DNA from: Alcaligenaceae bacterium
GTDB taxonomy: Bacteria; Pseudomonadota; Gammaproteobacteria; Burkholderiales; Burkholderiaceae
DNA: 7,734 nucleotides
Assembly: GCA_947445495.1 (NCBI GenBank)
Contig: CANFEI010000043.1
Span: 1-7,734 of the forward strand
Direction: 5' to 3'
Shown piece by piece: positions 1 to 7,303 of this stretch (position 1 is its first letter; each line of letters starts with the position of its first letter). The notes beneath the pieces were generated by a model. That model was given only the letters and a program-made list of their open reading frames with translations, searched no databases and was not told where the DNA came from. Both the position numbers and the translations under genes were made by a program.

Positions 1-155
1 GAGTCCGATGCGCCGGCCGCCGTTTGGGGAACAATAATTTTTACGCTCTTGCCCGCCAACGCGGGAGGCACTTGGGCCAAAGCGACCGACGCCCATCCGG
101 CACAGAGTGCGCCAACAACAAAACCAACTAGCCTTCTCATTCCAGTTCTAAACAT
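1..155 (-). CDS. Bug/TctC-family tricarboxylate-type periplasmic substrate-binding protein, N-terminal fragment
   Basis: This is the first 51 codons of a leftward gene whose remainder lies beyond the window. Residues 1-27 look like a Sec signal peptide: a basic start (MFRTGMRR), a hydrophobic core from Leu9 to about Leu26, and a likely cleavage after ALA27. There is no lipobox at Cys18, because the residue before it is Leu. The mature start, with KSVKIIVP at 36-43 followed by AAGASD at 46-51, resembles the first beta strand and ligand loop of Bug/TctC receptors (typically KPIRxIVPFxxGGxxD). Those proteins capture small organic acids in the periplasm, often for TTT transporters, though many members are orphans. 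The loop departs slightly from the usual pattern (Gln44-Thr45 after the Pro, one Gly instead of two). The start at 155 is chosen because GAGGG lies just upstream; Met6 (codon at 140) is an alternative with a poorer site. Family call is fairly likely; the ligand cannot be told. Confidence 0.75.
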   Translation of the reverse strand, partial: MFRTGMRRLVGFVVGALCAGWASVALAQVPPALAGKSVKIIVPQTAAGASD

Positions 156-257
156 ACGTCCCTCGCAATATTTTTTTTTCGCTAAGTGCCAACAGTAGGC
201 TGGCGACTGTAAAACCACACGATCCGTGCCCATCATAGGGCAGAAAACCCAGAACCT

Positions 258-271
258 CGCGGGATCCCGCG
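258..271. repeat. 14-bp perfect palindrome upstream of pepN
   Basis: The sequence CGCGGGATCCCGCG is identical to its own reverse complement over all 14 bases. It lies 22 bases upstream of a TACAAT hexamer, so it overlaps or directly abuts where a -35 element would fall. A dyad there could be a repressor or activator site, but no known regulator is recognised from the sequence. A chance G+C-rich palindrome is also possible. Confidence 0.5.
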
Positions 272-292
272 TTATTTGTTGCCTCTCACCTC

Positions 293-298
293 TACAAT
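293..298 (+). promoter_or_regulatory. Candidate sigma-70 -10 element for pepN-fbp
   Basis: TACAAT matches the -10 consensus at five of six positions. It would place transcription start near 305, giving a leader of about 20 bases that still contains the Shine-Dalgarno at 315-318. No good -35 hexamer is seen 16-18 bases upstream (that stretch is GTTATT-like and overlaps the end of the palindrome at 258-271), and there is no extended TGn. If real, the promoter is probably weak or needs an activator. Confidence 0.35.
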
Positions 299-314
299 GC
301 GGTCAGCAACGATT

Positions 315-318
315 GGAG
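315..318 (+). promoter_or_regulatory. Shine-Dalgarno that fixes the pepN start
   Basis: GGAG sits five bases before the ATG at 324. The in-frame ATGs at 276 and 297 would add 16 or 9 residues and have no comparable site. The family homology also begins at the 324 start, so this site decides the start. Confidence 0.75.
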
Positions 319-323
319 CATTC

Positions 324-3029
324 ATGCGTACAGAAACCGGCATCACGATTCGCCGAGAGAGCTACCAGCCTTACCCGTTTCTTATCCCGACGATTGACCT
401 CGAATTTGATTTGACACCCGAGCTCACTCAGGTCAGAAGCCGTCTGCGCGTGACACGGCGCAAAGATGTTCCTCATGCGGCCGACCTCGTGCTCGATGGC
501 GAGGATTTAGCGCTGATTTCAGTCGCGATCAACGGCCATGAAATAACTTCAGCACAGTACGCGCTCACTGAAACCACCTTGACCTTGCACGCTCTGCCAG
601 ATCAGGCCGACATTGTGATCGTGAGCACGTGTCAGCCGGCTCACAACTCCAGCCTGTCAGGCCTGTACGTGTCAGGCAAACAACTCTTCACGCAATGTGA
701 GCCTCAAGGCTTCCGAAAAATCACCTGGTTTGCGGATCGCCCAGATGTGATGTCGGTCTACCGGGTCACGTTACGCGCCAAACGCAGCGAGTTTCCCCTT
801 CTGCTATCAAATGGCAATCTGATGGGCCAATCCACCCTGGATGACGGCCGACACGAAGCGCTATGGCACGACCCCTTTGCGAAACCGAGCTACCTCTTTG
901 CTGTAGTCGCCGGAGACTTTGCTTGCCGCGAGCACCACACCAAGACCGCAAGCGGACGCAGCGTTCTGTTGCAGGTGTACAGCGATATAGGCACTGAGGA
1001 CCAAACCGAATGGGCGATGCAGTCGCTTGAGCGCGCGCTGCGCTGGGATGAGGCACGCTTCGGACTCGAGCTAGATCTTGAGCGTTTCATGATCGTCTCG
1101 GCGCGCGACTTCAATATGGGCGCAATGGAGAATAAAGGCTTAAATGTTTTCAACGCAGCCTATGTGTTGGCCAATCCCAATACCGCAACAGATGGCAATT
1201 TCCAGGCTATTGAATCGGTCATCGGCCATGAGTATTTTCACAACTGGACCGGCAATCGCGTGACGTGCCGCGACTGGTTTCAGCTGAGCCTCAAAGAAGG
1301 GCTGACCGTTTTTCGTGACCAAGAATTTACCGCCGATATGATGGCAGTCGGGCTCAACCAAACCGAAGCGGCAAGCGCGCGGGCAGTGCAACGGATTGAC
1401 GACGTCATGAGCTTGCGTTTAGGTCAATTCCCAGAGGACCGCGGGCCGATGGCCCATCCGATCCGCCCCGAAAGCTATCAAGAAATTAGCAACTTCTATA
1501 CCGCCACCGTTTACTCAAAAGGCGCGGAAGTCATCCGCATGATGCACACCCTGCTTGGCGAACAAGCATTCCGTGCAGGAATGGACGAATACTTTAGGCG
1601 TCACGATGGTCAGGCAGTCACTTGCGACGACTTTGTGAATGCAATGGAGTGGGCCTTGCAGCAAACGACGCCTGTTAAGGATCTGGCTGTTTTCAGACGC
1701 TGGTACAACCAAGCGGGTACACCGCGGGTATCTGTGCAGTTAGAGCACGACGCTGAAACGAAACGCTGCACCATGACGCTTACCCAAGACTGCCCCGCGG
1801 TCGGTGTTGAAAAAACAAGCAAGTTCGATAAGCAACCTTTTCACATCCCCGTGACAATCGGCCTATTGGATTCGGCTGGCCAATCACTGCCTCTGCGCTC
1901 TGACGCGTTACCATCAACTAGCACGCAAGCGATTCTAGAACTGACGCAGCCGACTCAAACGTGGGTGTTTGAGAATATCAGCGAGAAACCCACACCCTCG
2001 CTTCTTAGAAATTTTTCAGCGCCCGTCTCAATTGAATACGCCTATAGCGACGAAGAGTTAGCCTTGCTGTGTGCGCATGACAGCAATGCTTTCACCCGCT
2101 GGGAAGCAGGGCAAGAAATCGCATCGCGCAAGATGATCGAACTCGCGAAAGCGTGGCGACTAAGCGGAACACTGTCAGCTTTAGACCCCTTGATTGCAAG
2201 CAGTTGGTCTGCCTCGCTGCACGACAAAGAGCTGGATGCGGGTTACCGCGCACGATTGCTGGCGCTTCCTCCAGGACTCGCCGTCGTGGAGCGCATGCCG
2301 CAAATGGATCCTTTGGCTGTTCAAGAAGTGCGCACGCGTCTTCGCGAGCAACTAGGCCTCATGCAGACTGCCGCGCTCATCAGCACCTACAAAGCCAACA
2401 GCACGCCTGGGGTCTATTCCCCCGCCCCAGGGCCGTCCGGTAAGCGCGCGTTGAAAAGTCTGGCGCTTTCCTATTTGATGGCGATCCAACATCCTGAGGC
2501 GCAAGGCTTTGCGCAAATACAGTTTGAACACGCCACCAATATGACGGATCGCATGGCCGCGTTCGCGGCCATCGTCACCGACGGTACGCCAGACGCGAGG
2601 GCGGCGGCGGCAACCCGCTTCTACGAAGAATGGCAACACGATCCCTTGGTCGTCGATAAGTGGTTTAGCGTCTTGGCTAGCTCGCCTCGTACAGGCGTTG
2701 ACGCGCTCACGGGCTTGATGAATCACCCTGCCTTCACGCTACGCAACCCGAACCGTGCGCGCTCAGTCGTTTTCGCGTTTTGTATGGGTAACCCGCGCGG
2801 CTTTCACTCTCCAGACGGAACGGGTTACGCCTTCTGGGGCGACCAAGTCTTAGCCTTGGATGCGATCAACCCGGAGATTGCAGCGCGTCTAGCCCGCGCA
2901 GGTGATCAATGGGTGCGCTTTATTCCGGAAGTGAGTCAGCGCATGCATGCCCAACTCGAACGCCTGGCCAAGCACGCTTCCCTATCTCGCAATACACTAG
3001 AAATCGTCTCAAAAGCACTTTCACTTTGA
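324..3029 (+). CDS. pepN: Aminopeptidase N (M1 family zinc metallopeptidase)
   Basis: A 901-residue cytoplasmic aminopeptidase that removes N-terminal residues from peptides during the last steps of protein turnover. Its length is close to E. coli PepN (about 870). Visible motifs, numbered from the ATG at 324: TQCEPQGFR at 123-131 (substrate N-terminus side), the exopeptidase motif GAMEN at 266-270, and zinc site HEYFH at 302-306 with the third ligand Glu325 in SLKEGLTVF. Tyr397 in [10 protein letters not shown] corresponds to the transition-state tyrosine Tyr381 of E. coli. An N-terminal beta domain (to about 190), thermolysin-like catalytic domain (about 190-440), beta sandwich, and long alpha-helical C-terminal domain typical of PepN follow in order. 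Between Glu325 and the PMAHPIRP segment the protein is about 11 residues longer than E. coli PepN, which I believe is common in betaproteobacterial versions. All catalytic residues are intact. fbp follows after 22 bases, suggesting co-transcription. Confidence 0.97.
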   Translation: MRTETGITIRRESYQPYPFLIPTIDLEFDLTPELTQVRSRLRVTRRKDVPHAADLVLDGEDLALISVAINGHEITSAQYALTETTLTLHALPDQADIVIVSTCQPAHNSSLSGLYVSGKQLFTQCEPQGFRKITWFADRPDVMSVYRVTLRAKRSEFPLLLSNGNLMGQSTLDDGRHEALWHDPFAKPSYLFAVVAGDFACREHHTKTASGRSVLLQVYSDIGTEDQTEWAMQSLERALRWDEARFGLELDLERFMIVSARDFNMGAMENKGLNVFNAAYVLANPNTATDGNFQAIESVIGHEYFHNWTGNRVTCRDWFQLSLKEGLTVFRDQEFTADMMAVGLNQTEAASARAVQRIDDVMSLRLGQFPEDRGPMAHPIRPESYQEISNFYTATVYSKGAEVIRMMHTLLGEQAFRAGMDEYFRRHDGQAVTCDDFVNAMEWALQQTTPVKDLAVFRRWYNQAGTPRVSVQLEHDAETKRCTMTLTQDCPAVGVEKTSKFDKQPFHIPVTIGLLDSAGQSLPLRSDALPSTSTQAILELTQPTQTWVFENISEKPTPSLLRNFSAPVSIEYAYSDEELALLCAHDSNAFTRWEAGQEIASRKMIELAKAWRLSGTLSALDPLIASSWSASLHDKELDAGYRARLLALPPGLAVVERMPQMDPLAVQEVRTRLREQLGLMQTAALISTYKANSTPGVYSPAPGPSGKRALKSLALSYLMAIQHPEAQGFAQIQFEHATNMTDRMAAFAAIVTDGTPDARAAAATRFYEEWQHDPLVVDKWFSVLASSPRTGVDALTGLMNHPAFTLRNPNRARSVVFAFCMGNPRGFHSPDGTGYAFWGDQVLALDAINPEIAARLARAGDQWVRFIPEVSQRMHAQLERLAKHASLSRNTLEIVSKALSL

Positions 3030-3051
3030 TCTTCAGGACCTCTTTGAAACC

Positions 3052-4068
3052 ATGAAACGCAAAACACTTACGCAATACTTAGTCGAGCAACAACGGGCAG
3101 CTCATGCACTCAGTGCAGAGGTTCGTCTATTGATCGAAATCGTCTCACGCGCCTGCAAAACGATTAGCCACGCCGTGAGCAAGGGCGCCCTAGGCGGCGT
3201 ACTCGGCAGTTTGGAAAGTGAAAACGTTCAAGGCGAAGTACAAAAGAAACTAGACGTCATGTCTAACGAAGTATTGCTTGAAGCCAATGAATGGGGCGGC
3301 CACTTGGCTGCAATGGCCTCCGAGGAAATGGAAACCATTCACCTCATTCCCAATCGTTACCCTAAGGGCGAATTTTTGCTCTTGTTTGATCCTCTGGATG
3401 GCTCGTCTAATATCGACGTCAACGTCTCGATCGGTACGATTTTCTCAGTGCTGCGCGCACCGGCAAGTGCCTCGGGCCGCGAAGTCACGGAACAAGATTT
3501 TCTTCAGCCAGGCACAACACAGGTGGTCGCGGGCTACGCTATATACGGACCACAAACAATGCTCGTGCTCACGATTGGACAGGGCGTCGTCGCCTTCACG
3601 CTCGATCGCGAAATGGGCTCTTGGATTTTGACAAGCGACAACATCAAGATCCCAGAAGACACCAAGGAATTTGCAATCAACATGTCGAATATGCGTCACT
3701 GGGCTCCTCCCGTACGCAAATACATCGACGAGTGCTTAGAAGGGAAAGCAGGCGCACGCGGTAAAGATTTCAATATGCGCTGGATCGCTTCGATGGTGGC
3801 CGACGTGCATCGCCTAATTACCCGCGGCGGTATCTTCATGTATCCGTGGGATTCCCGCGAGCCGAGTAAACCCGGCAAACTGCGTCTGATGTATGAGGCC
3901 AATCCGATGAGCATGCTCGTCGAGCAAGCAGGTGGCGCGGCCACCGACGGAAATCAACGCATTCTTGATATCCAACCTACTAGCTTGCATCAACGTGTAG
4001 GCGTGGTCTTGGGCTCTAAGAACGAGGTAGATCGCGTCACACGCTATCACCACGAAGCAAAAGCTTAG
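3052..4068 (+). CDS. fbp: Fructose-1,6-bisphosphatase class I
   Basis: Hydrolyses fructose 1,6-bisphosphate to fructose 6-phosphate and phosphate, the committed step of gluconeogenesis, in the cytoplasm with Mg2+; class I enzymes are usually tetramers. The 338 residues match the family length. Visible signatures are the metal-site segments ASEE (89-92) and DPLDGSSN (113-120), the phosphate-side motif RGGIFMYP (258-265), and KLRLMYE (276-282), which holds the catalytic-site Lys276 and metal-ligand Glu282. The first residues, [10 protein letters not shown], match the usual start of burkholderialean homologues. The Shine-Dalgarno is weak: the best candidate, AGGA at 3035-3038, is 13 bases from the ATG. 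With only 22 bases after the pepN stop and no promoter visible there, translation probably leans on ribosomes finishing pepN. A hairpin terminator follows at once. Bordetella-like genomes carry the same pepN-fbp pair as far as I recall. Confidence 0.97.
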   Translation: MKRKTLTQYLVEQQRAAHALSAEVRLLIEIVSRACKTISHAVSKGALGGVLGSLESENVQGEVQKKLDVMSNEVLLEANEWGGHLAAMASEEMETIHLIPNRYPKGEFLLLFDPLDGSSNIDVNVSIGTIFSVLRAPASASGREVTEQDFLQPGTTQVVAGYAIYGPQTMLVLTIGQGVVAFTLDREMGSWILTSDNIKIPEDTKEFAINMSNMRHWAPPVRKYIDECLEGKAGARGKDFNMRWIASMVADVHRLITRGGIFMYPWDSREPSKPGKLRLMYEANPMSMLVEQAGGAATDGNQRILDIQPTSLHQRVGVVLGSKNEVDRVTRYHHEAKA

Positions 4069-4076
4069 ATCGTCAA

Positions 4077-4110
4077 AAAAAAGCCTGCCAATTTCTTGGC
4101 AGGCTTTTTT
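4077..4110. terminator. Bidirectional rho-independent terminator between fbp and qor
   Basis: A perfect 9-bp stem, GCCTGCCAA (4083-4091) with TTGGCAGGC (4096-4104), closes a four-base loop TTTC. Six T residues follow on the plus strand (4105-4110) and eight A residues precede the stem (4075-4082), which read as T on the minus strand. The A and T tracts could extend the pairing to 15 bp. It starts within ten bases of the fbp stop and about 37 bases beyond the qor stop, so one element can end both convergent transcripts. Confidence 0.93.
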
Positions 4111-4146
4111 CTTGCTGGATATCTTTCGAGCTTATCCCAGCGGCAC

Positions 4147-5133
4147 TTAGTCCAGCGTAAATACGGTCGCACCGGTTGTCTTACGGGCAGCCAGGGCAGC
4201 TTGCGCCGCACCCGCTTGCTCGAGGGGATAACGCTGATCAATACGAACCTTGATCTTCTTCTTGAGCACCAAATCGAACAGCTCGTCCGCCGCCGCTTGC
4301 ATTTTCTCTGGCGTGTTGACGTGCGTGCCCAAGGTTGGTCGTGTCACAAACAGTGAACCCTTAGCAGCCAAAATACCGAGGTTCACACCATCGACTGCAC
4401 CAGAAGCATTACCGTAGCTGACCATCAGACCACGCGGCTGCAAGCAATCAAGCGAAGTCACCCAAGTGTCTTTACCTACGCCGTCATACACGACGGGCAC
4501 TTTTTTGCCTTTGGTCAATTCCATCACGCGTTCAACCACGTTTTCACGTGAATAGTCGATCACTTGCCATGCACCGTGGGCCTTGGCCAACGCAGCTTTT
4601 TCAGGGCTCGATGCCGTACCGATCAACTTGACACCCAACGCTTTCGCCCATTGGCAAGCGATGAGTCCGACACCACCCGCAGCGGCGTGGAACAAAATGG
4701 TTTCACCACCCTGCAAGCGATAGGTCTGGCGGAACAGGTACTGAACCGTTAGGCCTTTCAGCATGATGGCAGCGGCTTGCTCATAGGTTATGCCCTTAGG
4801 CAGTTTCACGACCTGTGCAGCAGGTACGTTACGGGCTTGCGCGTAGCCGCCCAAGGGGCTTTGGCCGTAGGCAACCCGATCACCCACTTTGAATTGCTTG
4901 ACGGCCTTACCCACTGCAGTCACATCGCCCGCGCCTTCAAAACCAAGGCCGTGTGGCAGCGGGTTTTTGTACAGACCGTCACGGAAATAAATATCAATAA
5001 AGTTCAGTCCGGCCGCATGCTGACGAATCGTAATTTCGTGATCAGCTGGGGCTGGCACTTCGATTTCGACTAGTTTCAGGACTTCGGGACCGCCGTTTTG
5101 TTCGATGCGGATGGCTTTGACGAGATTGCTCAT
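4147..5133 (-). CDS. qor: NADPH:quinone oxidoreductase, QorA type (zinc-independent MDR family)
   Basis: A 328-residue cytoplasmic enzyme of the medium-chain dehydrogenase/reductase superfamily that uses NADPH to reduce quinones. It aligns along its whole length with E. coli QorA (327 residues). The GroES-like N-terminal domain holds GLNFIDIYFRDGLY (42-55). The nucleotide-binding domain carries AAAGGVGLIACQWAKALG (150-167), almost identical to E. coli. DCLQPRGLMVSYGNASGAV (229-247) and KGSLFVTRPTLG (258-269) are also diagnostic. The cysteine and histidine zinc ligands of alcohol dehydrogenases are absent, as expected for this branch. The start is set at the ATG read from 5133 because GGAG lies five bases upstream and homology begins there; an in-frame ATG at 5163 would add ten unrelated residues. 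It is the only leftward gene in the centre, with its own promoter region and a terminator shared with fbp, so it is likely monocistronic. Confidence 0.95.
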   Translation of the reverse strand: MSNLVKAIRIEQNGGPEVLKLVEIEVPAPADHEITIRQHAAGLNFIDIYFRDGLYKNPLPHGLGFEGAGDVTAVGKAVKQFKVGDRVAYGQSPLGGYAQARNVPAAQVVKLPKGITYEQAAAIMLKGLTVQYLFRQTYRLQGGETILFHAAAGGVGLIACQWAKALGVKLIGTASSPEKAALAKAHGAWQVIDYSRENVVERVMELTKGKKVPVVYDGVGKDTWVTSLDCLQPRGLMVSYGNASGAVDGVNLGILAAKGSLFVTRPTLGTHVNTPEKMQAAADELFDLVLKKKIKVRIDQRYPLEQAGAAQAALAARKTTGATVFTLD

Positions 5134-5138
5134 GGATG

Positions 5139-5142
5139 CTCC
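5139..5142 (-). promoter_or_regulatory. Shine-Dalgarno that fixes the qor start
   Basis: On the minus strand GGAG precedes the ATG at 5133 by five bases (CTCC on the plus strand). This favours the 5133 start over the in-frame ATG at 5163, whose added residues MLYFFSSGAS do not resemble the family. Confidence 0.75.
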
Positions 5143-5230
5143 AGACGAAAAGAAATAAAGCAATAGTTAAACAAACGATATTCGGGGCATAAATTCAATG
5201 CTGAGGGGCGAGTTTATATCGTGGCCAAGG

Positions 5231-5236
5231 TAAAAT
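5231..5236 (+). promoter_or_regulatory. Candidate -10 element for the yebC-purD-hemF operon
   Basis: TAAAAT matches the -10 consensus at five of six positions and would start transcription near 5243, about 25 bases before the yebC ATG. The matching -35 region (about 5207-5214) is poor. TATATC at 5215-5220 is a weaker alternative. The 134-base spacer must hold promoters in both directions; I could not identify a convincing one for qor. Confidence 0.3.
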
Positions 5237-5267
5237 GAACCATTATCAAGACAATTTGTAGGGAACT

Positions 5268-6008
5268 ATGGCCGGACACAGTAAATGGGCCAATATCCAG
5301 CACCGAAAAGGTCGCCAGGACGCCAAGCGTGGGAAGCTTTGGACCAAAATTATCCGTGAAATTACCGTGGCAGCCCGTGCCGGTGGCTCCGACCCTGAGG
5401 CAAACCCGCGGCTGCGGATGGCCTGGGATAAGGCCATGGGCGCCAACATGCCGAAAGACAATATCCAACGCGCAATCACCCGCGGCGCCGGCGGTGCCGA
5501 TGGCGCTAACTATGACGAGATCCGCTACGAAGGTTACGGCGTGGGCGGCGCTGCAGTCGTCGTGGAGTGCATGACAGATAATCGCACCCGTACGGTTGCC
5601 GACGTGCGTCATGCGTTCTCAAAAAACGGTGGCAACCTCGGACAAGAAGGCTCCGTCGCTTTTATGTTCACGCACTGCGGTCAATTCATTTTTGCCCCAG
5701 GCACCTCTGAAGACACCATCATGGAAGTTGCGCTCGATGCAGGCGCTGACGATGTCATGACAGACGACGAAGGCGTGGTCGAAGTGATTTGCCCGACCAC
5801 AGCCTTTGCGGCGGTGCGCGATGCGTTGCAAACAAAGGGTCTCGTTCCTGAAATGTCTGACATCGTCATGAAACCCAACAACGAGATCGAACTCACGGGC
5901 GACGACGCAATCAAAATGCAAAAGCTGCTGGATGCACTTGAAGGGCTCGATGACGTGCAAGAGGTCTACACCAACGCGTCGATGGACGAGCAAGGTTCTG
6001 ACGCATGA
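5268..6008 (+). CDS. yebC: YebC/PmpR/TACO1 family protein
   Basis: A 246-residue cytoplasmic protein, the same length as E. coli YebC. The start [27 protein letters not shown] segment is the family hallmark (residues 1-23), followed by [11 protein letters not shown] (46-56), DNIQRAI (63-69), [10 protein letters not shown] (87-96) and [22 protein letters not shown] (104-125). Family members were long annotated as transcriptional regulators (PmpR). The mitochondrial relative TACO1 is a translational activator, and recent work links bacterial YebC proteins to relief of ribosome stalling at proline stretches. Which role holds here cannot be read from sequence. GGGA at 5261-5264 lies only three bases before the ATG, a close-set but usable Shine-Dalgarno. 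It is not next to ruvC as in enterobacteria; instead it leads an operon, and its last codons overlap purD by four bases (ATGA). Confidence 0.96.
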   Translation: MAGHSKWANIQHRKGRQDAKRGKLWTKIIREITVAARAGGSDPEANPRLRMAWDKAMGANMPKDNIQRAITRGAGGADGANYDEIRYEGYGVGGAAVVVECMTDNRTRTVADVRHAFSKNGGNLGQEGSVAFMFTHCGQFIFAPGTSEDTIMEVALDAGADDVMTDDEGVVEVICPTTAFAAVRDALQTKGLVPEMSDIVMKPNNEIELTGDDAIKMQKLLDALEGLDDVQEVYTNASMDEQGSDA

Positions 6009-7303
6009 AGCTTTTAGTTATTGGCTCTGGTGGCCGCGAACACGCGCTGGCGTGGCGTTTATTGCAGTCTCCGCGCGTCAAGCACGTCTATGTCGCACCG
6101 GGTAACGGTGGGACGGCCCTAATGGCGAACGCATTCAACCTTGATATTTCCGAACCAGAAGCACTCGCCGCTTTTGTCAAAGAGAACGGGATCGCACTCA
6201 CAGTTGTTGGCCCTGAAGCGCCTCTGGCAAAAGGCGTTGTCGATGTATTCCGTCGCCATGGCCTCAAGATTTTTGGGCCAACTAAAGCGGCCGCACAACT
6301 CGAAAGCTCCAAAGACTTCGCCAAACAATTCATGGTGCGTCACCAGATTCCGACCGCCGTCTATCAAACGTTCACAGACCCTGTCGCAGCCCACCGTTAC
6401 ATCGATGCGCAAGGCGCACCGATTGTGATCAAGGCCGATGGTCTTGCCGCAGGTAAAGGCGTCGTAGTCGCCGAAACACTCAAACAAGCCCACGATGCGG
6501 TCGATGCAATGCTCGGTGACGGCTCTCTTGGTGCTGCCGGCGCACGCGTTGTCATTGAAGAGTGCCTGCTCGGCGAAGAGGCGAGTTTTATCGTTCTGTG
6601 CGATGGCAAAAATATCTTACCGCTTGCAACGAGTCAGGACCACAAACGACTCAAGGATGCAGACCAGGGTCCCAACACCGGAGGCATGGGGGCGTATTCA
6701 CCAGCTCCAGTGGTGTCCAACGCTCTGCATCAGCGCATCATGCAAGAGGTCATTCGACCCACCATTGCAGGCATGACTGCGGACGGCATCCCCTTTACAG
6801 GCTTTCTCTATGCGGGCCTAATGATTGGGCCCGGCACAGACCAACAGCGCGCAATCAAAGTACTCGAGTTCAATTGCCGCATGGGAGACCCAGAAACACA
6901 ACCCATCATGATGCGCATTCGCAGCGACTTGCTCGAGGTCTTTGAACACGCGGTCAGCGGCACACTTGATCAAGCAAAGATCGACTGGGATCCCCGTACC
7001 GCTCTTGGCGTTGTCATGGCGAGTGCAAACTACCCAGATACCCCACGCACTGGCGATGCAATACACGGCATTCCACAGGCAACTGCAGACTGCGTCGTGT
7101 TTCATGCCGGCACCGCACTCAAAGACGGTGTCTTGCGCACCTCTGGTGGCCGCGTGTTGTGCATCACTGCGCTCGACAATAGTGTTCGCGCGACACAACA
7201 ACGCGCCTACCAGGCCGTCGCTGCGATTCAGTTTGACGGCACCCAATATCGCAGCGACATCGGCTGGCGCGCACTCGATGCGGCCAATGGGGAGCCCCGC
7301 TAA
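6005..7303 (+). CDS. purD: Phosphoribosylamine-glycine ligase (GAR synthetase)
   Basis: Catalyses the second step of de novo purine synthesis: phosphoribosylamine, glycine and ATP give glycinamide ribonucleotide, ADP and phosphate, in the cytoplasm. The 432 residues fit the monofunctional bacterial enzyme. Visible features are the N-terminal [11 protein letters not shown] (7-17), [11 protein letters not shown] (67-77), the ATP-grasp segments [14 protein letters not shown] (143-156) and [10 protein letters not shown] (185-194), [12 protein letters not shown] (222-233), and the GARS signature [12 protein letters not shown] (288-299) with its metal and ATP ligands. The C-terminal domain is complete. 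The start codon overlaps the yebC stop as ATGA, and AAGG at 5992-5995 inside yebC serves as a Shine-Dalgarno nine bases away, so translational coupling is likely. hemF follows with no gap. No purine-regulator site could be identified, and no other purine gene is adjacent. Confidence 0.97.
   Translation: MKLLVIGSGGREHALAWRLLQSPRVKHVYVAPGNGGTALMANAFNLDISEPEALAAFVKENGIALTVVGPEAPLAKGVVDVFRRHGLKIFGPTKAAAQLESSKDFAKQFMVRHQIPTAVYQTFTDPVAAHRYIDAQGAPIVIKADGLAAGKGVVVAETLKQAHDAVDAMLGDGSLGAAGARVVIEECLLGEEASFIVLCDGKNILPLATSQDHKRLKDADQGPNTGGMGAYSPAPVVSNALHQRIMQEVIRPTIAGMTADGIPFTGFLYAGLMIGPGTDQQRAIKVLEFNCRMGDPETQPIMMRIRSDLLEVFEHAVSGTLDQAKIDWDPRTALGVVMASANYPDTPRTGDAIHGIPQATADCVVFHAGTALKDGVLRTSGGRVLCITALDNSVRATQQRAYQAVAAIQFDGTQYRSDIGWRALDAANGEPR
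7291..7294 (+). promoter_or_regulatory. Shine-Dalgarno supporting the GTG start of hemF
   Basis: GGAG, within a longer GGGGAG, lies inside the last codons of purD, nine bases before the GTG at 7304 and 18 before the next in-frame GTG at 7313. The spacing favours 7304. Confidence 0.65.

Noticed and set aside
92..115. Lipoprotein signal at Cys18 of the receptor
   Set aside because: The residue before Cys is Leu, not Gly, Ala or Ser, while an ALA cleavage site follows further on, so an ordinary Sec signal is more likely.
156..192. A sigma-70 promoter for the leftward receptor gene (TTGGCA at 187-192)
   Set aside because: The -35-like hexamer is good, but the -10 positions at allowed spacing are poor and would start the transcript inside or past the Shine-Dalgarno.
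171..208. Hairpin at 185-208 plus homopolymer as a terminator
   Set aside because: The T tract precedes the hairpin on the plus strand, and the following tract on the minus strand is A, not T. The polarity is wrong for intrinsic termination in either direction.
276..323. Longer pepN start at 276 or 297
   Set aside because: The added residues do not resemble the family. The ATG at 297 overlaps the likely -10 element, and GGAG fits the ATG at 324.
226..414. A 62-codon plus-strand reading frame overlapping the start of pepN
   Set aside because: It has no recognisable homology or good ribosome site, and more than a third of it overlaps pepN in another frame.
2352..2726. A 124-codon minus-strand reading frame opposite pepN
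   Set aside because: It is arginine-rich and lies opposite the conserved PepN C-terminal domain, so it is best explained as a codon-usage shadow.
5134..5163. Longer qor start at 5163
   Set aside because: The ten added residues lack homology, while a well spaced GGAG supports the ATG at 5133.
5214..5612. A 132-codon minus-strand reading frame opposite yebC
   Set aside because: It is antisense to the best conserved part of YebC and has no family features or ribosome site of note.
6818..7246. A 142-codon minus-strand reading frame opposite purD
   Set aside because: It is fully antisense to a strongly conserved gene, has a cysteine-rich composition typical of shadow frames, and matches no family I know.
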